Source of the DNA: Planctellipticum variicoloris
GTDB taxonomy: Bacteria > Planctomycetota > Planctomycetia > Planctomycetales > Planctomycetaceae
DNA: 64,000 nt
Assembly (NCBI RefSeq): GCF_030622045.1
Contig: NZ_CP130886.1
Coordinates: forward strand, 5,278,001-5,342,000
Reading direction: 5' to 3'
Positions 60,473-64,000 of the stretch are shown one piece after another; position 1 is the stretch's first letter; each line of letters begins with the position of its first letter. Made by a program: the position numbers and the translations under genes. Below the pieces are notes generated by a model. That model saw nothing but the letters and a program-made list of their open reading frames with translations. It ran no database searches and was not told where the DNA came from.

Positions 60473-61426
60473 ATGCGCTGGATGACTCGTCATGTTCCGC
60501 TGCTGGTCTGGCTGGCGCTGCTGGCACTGGGCCTGCGGTCCGCCCCGGCGGGGATGGCGGACGGGTGGCGCGGGTTGACGGCTGATGTTCTGCGGCCGGG
60601 TCTGGAAGGACTCCGCTGGACGCGGCAGGCGTGGCGCGAGCTCGCCGACCATCGCAACGCGGTCGCGGGAGAGGCGGCGGCCCGTGAGACCCGCGAGCTG
60701 AGAGAGCGTGTCGCCAGGCTGGAGGACGAACTGCAGTCGGCGGTTGCGCAGGCAGCCTTGCAGGCGGAAGCCGAACTCAGCAGCGATCCCGCGGGGCTGG
60801 CGGCGTATGTGCCGGAAGCGTCTGCGCGATTGCTCGTCCCGCAACTGCTGCAGGTCGGCGTGCTCGGGGAAGCGGCGGCGACCGAGTGGCGACGGGGACT
60901 ATATCTGGCGGGGGGAAGCGTCCAGGGCCTGCGGGAGTCGTCGCTGGTGCTGACCGATCTCCGCCCTCTGATCGACTACGGCCGGGATGGCGGCGTCGCG
61001 GCGGAAGACCCGCTGCTGCTGGGGCGGCAGGTGATTGGCAAGGTGGCGCAGGCGGGGCGATGGTCGAGCAGCGTGCTGCTGCTGACGGACGCCGGCTATC
61101 GTGGCCGGGCGCAACTGGTCCGGGCGACATCGCAGGGACCGGTGTTTGCGGCGCCCGGCATTCTGCACGGAACCGGCGAACCGACCTGCAAGTTGGAGGG
61201 GATTCCTTCAACCGAATCGGTGCGGGTGGGGGACTTTGTCTATACCGCGGAACGGGACGGCGTGATCCCGGTGCCGCTGTATTACGGCAAAGTCGTCGAA
61301 GCCACGGCGTCTCCCGACGATCGCGAGTGGACGATCCGCGTCGAACCCGCACAGTTGCCCGGCGAACTGACCCGCGTTGCAGTCCTGCGGACCTTGCTCA
61401 ATCCGGATCGGCCGCTGGCCAATTGA
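60473..61426 (+). CDS. mreC: Cell shape-determining protein MreC
   Basis: 317 aa from the ATG at 60473, 11 bp after mreB. A short hydrophobic segment (VPLLVWLALLALGLRS) anchors it in the membrane. A coiled coil (about 65-105) follows, then the beta-rich MreC domain (SSVLLLTDAGYRGRAQLV, VRVGDFVYTAERDGVIPVPLYYGKVVEA). It connects MreB to PBP2 and activates PBP2/RodA. The open frame starts much further upstream within mreB, so the internal ATG was chosen for its position and membrane anchor. Sequence conservation is low, as usual for MreC. Confidence 0.85.
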   Translation: MRWMTRHVPLLVWLALLALGLRSAPAGMADGWRGLTADVLRPGLEGLRWTRQAWRELADHRNAVAGEAAARETRELRERVARLEDELQSAVAQAALQAEAELSSDPAGLAAYVPEASARLLVPQLLQVGVLGEAAATEWRRGLYLAGGSVQGLRESSLVLTDLRPLIDYGRDGGVAAEDPLLLGRQVIGKVAQAGRWSSSVLLLTDAGYRGRAQLVRATSQGPVFAAPGILHGTGEPTCKLEGIPSTESVRVGDFVYTAERDGVIPVPLYYGKVVEATASPDDREWTIRVEPAQLPGELTRVAVLRTLLNPDRPLAN

Positions 61427-61433
61427 GATCACG

Positions 61434-61976
61434 ATGCTGCGTCACCTGACATTCCTGCTCCTCACCTACGCCTGCCTGGTCGTGCAGACCGGCGCCGGCG
61501 ATGCGCTGGCGTGGGGCGACTGGAAGACGCACCTGGTCGCGGCGCCGGTCGCGGCGAGCGTGCTGCTGTTTGAAGGGCCGGCGGCCATCCTCTGGGCGGC
61601 TGTCGTCGGCCTGTGGTGGGACGGTCTGTCGGGCGGGCCGCTCGGGGAAAGTCTCCTGCTGATGGCGGGAATTGCGAAGCTGCTGCAGGGGGCGCTCGGC
61701 GGACAGCCGGCGCGCTCCAGCGCTGCGATCGGGCTGCTGGTCGGCGCGTCGGCCTGGCTGCACGGGCTGGGCTGGCGCGTGCTGGAAGCGTGGCGAGATG
61801 CCCCGGCGATTTCGGCAGCGGAGATTCTGCGGCTCGCGTCGCAGCAGGCGCTCTGGACCGGACTGCTGACGGCGGCAGCGCTGTTCGGCTGGCGGTTTCT
61901 GGTCCGGGGGCTGGCACTCCGCGGACGCCCGCTGGCCCCGCTCGTCCAGAACAAATGGCGAATGCTCAACGACTGA
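61434..61976 (+). CDS. mreD: Rod shape-determining membrane protein MreD-like
   Basis: 180 aa from the ATG at 61434, 7 bp after mreC. Four to five hydrophobic segments (HLTFLLLTYACLVVQ, THLVAAPVAASVLLF, AAILWAAVVGLWWDGL, AIGLLVGASAWLHGLGW, LTAAALFGWRFLVRGLAL) fit MreD in size and placement. The assignment rests mostly on gene order. No known catalytic motif is expected. MreD is part of the elongasome and interacts with MreC and PBP2. Confidence 0.78.
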   Translation: MLRHLTFLLLTYACLVVQTGAGDALAWGDWKTHLVAAPVAASVLLFEGPAAILWAAVVGLWWDGLSGGPLGESLLLMAGIAKLLQGALGGQPARSSAAIGLLVGASAWLHGLGWRVLEAWRDAPAISAAEILRLASQQALWTGLLTAAALFGWRFLVRGLALRGRPLAPLVQNKWRMLND

Positions 61977-61985
61977 ATTCTCTCC

Positions 61986-64000
61986 ATGCTCAACGGGTTG
62001 CCACAGTTTGAAGCGGAAGGGGCCAGCTCCCGCGGGGAGTGGAGCGCCGACGGGCAGCCACATCTGCGACTGGCGCTGCTGTATCTGCTGGGGCTCGTCC
62101 CGCTCGTCGCCATCAGCGCCCGGCTGGTCTGGCTGCAGGTGGTGATTCCGGACCAGTTCACGGCGGTCTTTCAGCAACTGCGCGAAGAGTACGAAGAGAT
62201 CCCGAGCCGGGACGGACGGATCCTGGCGGCGGATGGCTCGATTCTTGCCGACGATGAAGTCCGCCAGGAGCTGCATATCCACTATCGCTGGCTGCAGGAA
62301 CCGCCGGACGAACGCTGGTTGCGGCAGCAGGCGCTGGCTCGATTGAGCCGGATGGAACGGCGTGAGTCCGAACGCGTCGCCGCCGAGGAAGCCTGGATTC
62401 TCAGCGAGCGCCAACGGCTCTGGCGGCAGATCGCCCGGCTTACCGGCGTCGCACCCGAAGAACTCGAACAGCAGCGGGCACAGGTCCAGGCTCGCATCGA
62501 ATCGATCGCCGGACGAGTGCGCGATGGACTGGAGGCCCGCCAGGAACAGCGAGTCGCCGCCGCCGATCAGGCCGAAGGGGATCGGACCGCGTGGGAGCAG
62601 ATCTGGCATCGACTGCACCTCGAGCTGACGGCGGCCCCCGATCGCGGGGAGGACGATCCGCTGGTCATCAAGGAAGAGCTGACCTATCACGTGATTCTGC
62701 CGTCGATCACGCCGGAGGCCGCGGCGGAGATCGAAGCGCATCCGGAGCGCTACCCCGGTTCGCGAATCCAGGTGCAGACGCGCCGGTTCTATCCGCGCGG
62801 GGACTTTGCGGCGCATCTGATCGGCAGCCGGACGGCGTTGCGGGACGACGAACTGCAGGAACGTCGCGCAAAACTGGGCGAGTCGGATCCGCTCGACTAC
62901 CACGTCGGCGATCCGATCGGACGGAACGGGCTCGAACGGACCTACGACAGCCGGCTGCATGGCCTCCGCGGGCAGCGCCGGCTGGTCCTTAACCGGCAGG
63001 GGGAGATCATCCAGTCGGAAGTGGTCCGCGCGCCGCAGTCCGGCAAGGATCTGGTCCTGACGCTCGATCCGGAACTGCAGTCGACCGCGGAACGGCTGCT
63101 CGATGCCGCCCTGCAGCAGGAGACGCCGGCGGGAACCATCGACGACGAAACGACCGCCGGGGCCGCTCCGCAGTCGATTGTGCCGACGGGCGGAGCACTC
63201 GTTGCGATCGACGTGCAGACCGGAGCCATCCTCGCCGCCGCCGCCGCGCCGCGGTTCGACCTGAACCTGCTGATCCGGCCGGATGTCGAGCGCTGGCGCG
63301 AAGTCCGCGACGACCCCCGCAAGCCGATGTTCCCCCGGCTGACACGCATGGCCCTGCCGCCGGGCTCGGTCTACAAAGCGGTCTCCGCCGTCGCGCTGCT
63401 CGAATCGGGCAAGATCACGCCCGACACCGCCATCGACTGCCGGGGCTATCTCGACCATCCCGGTCAGCACCGCTGCCTGATCTTCCGCCACTACGGCGTC
63501 GGGCACGGCGAAACGCGGCTGACGGACGCACTCTGCCGGTCGTGCAACGTCTATTTTTTTGCCGGCGCGCGGAAGGCGGGGCCGCAGGCGCTGGTCGACT
63601 GGTCGCAGCAGTTCGGCATCGGTCAGCCGACGGGGATCGATCTGCCGTTCGAAGAGTCAGGCAACCTCCCCTCCCCTGCCATCAAACGCGAGCCGGGACA
63701 GAAGCCTTGGTATCCGGGCGATACGCTCGGCCTGTCGATCGGGCAGTCGTCGCTGATGGTGACTCCGTTGCAGATCGTCCGGATGATGGCGGCGATCGCC
63801 AACGACGGCTGGCTGGTGACGCCTCACCTGGGCTCGAACCAGGGACCGCAGCTCGTCGACGAAAGCGGCTCCTTCGCTCGATCCGTGGCCACATACCCCG
63901 AGCCGCGGAAGATTGCGGGGCTGCATCACGGGACGCTGGCGGCCGTGCGCGAGGGACTGACGCTGGTCGTCGAAGACCCGCGCGGGACGGCGTACAAGAC
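61986..64000 (+). CDS. mrdA: Penicillin-binding protein 2 (transpeptidase), 3' end beyond the window
   Basis: Partial, 671 full codons. A membrane anchor (LALLYLLGLVPLVAISARLVWL, about 31-52) is followed by a pedestal containing a long Arg/Glu-rich coiled-coil insertion at about 98-218. The pedestal continues with RFYPRGDFAAHLIG and GRNGLERTYDSRLHG. The transpeptidase domain has S461-x2-K464 (PPGSVYK) and S519-x-N521 (SCN). The KTG motif begins exactly at the window edge (YKT). PBP2 cross-links side-wall peptidoglycan with RodA. The operon position after mreD supports this over PBP3. Confidence 0.93.
   Translation, partial: MLNGLPQFEAEGASSRGEWSADGQPHLRLALLYLLGLVPLVAISARLVWLQVVIPDQFTAVFQQLREEYEEIPSRDGRILAADGSILADDEVRQELHIHYRWLQEPPDERWLRQQALARLSRMERRESERVAAEEAWILSERQRLWRQIARLTGVAPEELEQQRAQVQARIESIAGRVRDGLEARQEQRVAAADQAEGDRTAWEQIWHRLHLELTAAPDRGEDDPLVIKEELTYHVILPSITPEAAAEIEAHPERYPGSRIQVQTRRFYPRGDFAAHLIGSRTALRDDELQERRAKLGESDPLDYHVGDPIGRNGLERTYDSRLHGLRGQRRLVLNRQGEIIQSEVVRAPQSGKDLVLTLDPELQSTAERLLDAALQQETPAGTIDDETTAGAAPQSIVPTGGALVAIDVQTGAILAAAAAPRFDLNLLIRPDVERWREVRDDPRKPMFPRLTRMALPPGSVYKAVSAVALLESGKITPDTAIDCRGYLDHPGQHRCLIFRHYGVGHGETRLTDALCRSCNVYFFAGARKAGPQALVDWSQQFGIGQPTGIDLPFEESGNLPSPAIKREPGQKPWYPGDTLGLSIGQSSLMVTPLQIVRMMAAIANDGWLVTPHLGSNQGPQLVDESGSFARSVATYPEPRKIAGLHHGTLAAVREGLTLVVEDPRGTAYK

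Noticed and set aside
61398-63506. Minus-strand open frame of 702 codons opposite mreD and mrdA
   Set aside because: Antisense shadow. PBP2 motifs lie on the plus strand.

Overview
The window looks like a chromosomal segment of a member of the Planctomycetota, probably order Planctomycetales. This is inferred from high G+C, a PVC-type membrane-bound dehydrogenase with a C-terminal haem-binding domain (35646-38705), Tat-exported beta-helix and TIM-barrel proteins, an ammonium transporter fused to a histidine kinase, and a peptidoglycan elongation cluster whose PBP2 carries a long coiled-coil insertion. Gene density is ordinary. There is no prophage, no complete insertion sequence, no CRISPR array, no rRNA and no intact tRNA.

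Layout. 265-5097: Tat-exported beta-helix protein, Tat-exported sugar isomerase/epimerase-like protein, phytanoyl-CoA dioxygenase family protein, Fe-S cysteine-cluster protein and a leucine-rich repeat protein with a Lys/Glu tail. 5596-7657: ECF-type sigma factor, SDR reductase, DUF1330 protein. 7721-16606: a TetR regulator divergent from an RND efflux operon with one adaptor and two inner-membrane pumps; a perfect 20-bp palindrome lies between them. 16971-19806: Mla-type lipid transport operon (permease, ATPase, MCE protein), followed by a BtaA-like betaine-lipid enzyme (20161-21360). 22107-26341: a sigma-54 activator with an N-terminal cysteine cluster, divergent from an AhpD-like protein, an alpha/beta hydrolase and a PNPOx-like protein. 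26736-28729: HflC/HflK-like SPFH pair. 29188-32139: infC-rpmI-rplT-pheS, then rpsU. 32456-35553: an EamA transporter, an antitoxin with a truncated PIN toxin, a membrane protein and a DUF6438 lipoprotein. 35646-39627: PVC dehydrogenase and a membrane protein. 39955-41511: an aldehyde dehydrogenase flanked by two copies of a palindromic repeat. 41906-43104: solitary HicB and a hypothetical protein. 43255-46861: glycolate oxidase operon glcDEF with 4-nt overlaps. 46947-48490: DUF1854 protein and thyX. 48907-53708: Amt-hybrid histidine kinase plus an HD-GYP response regulator. 54169-59082: a large TPR protein, a methyltransferase, a 52-aa basic protein missed by length cut-offs, and a small membrane protein. 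59412-end: mreB-mreC-mreD-mrdA, with mrdA cut by the window edge.

The two strongest biological stories are the ammonium-sensing relay (Amt transporter fold, PAS, kinase, two receivers and Hpt in one polypeptide, 2 bp from an HD-GYP c-di-GMP phosphodiesterase) and the sigma-54 regulator whose divergent region holds three phased palindromes upstream of a peroxidase-like gene. Between genes, the window is seeded with several distinct short repeat families. They include palindromic elements with near-identical copies (39 bp at 33422 and 43125; 78 bp at 39735 with a partner at 41666; about 98 bp at 33551 and 53801; an 83/63-bp palindrome at 57 and 43189) and short-period arrays. They explain most intergenic stretches longer than 300 bp.
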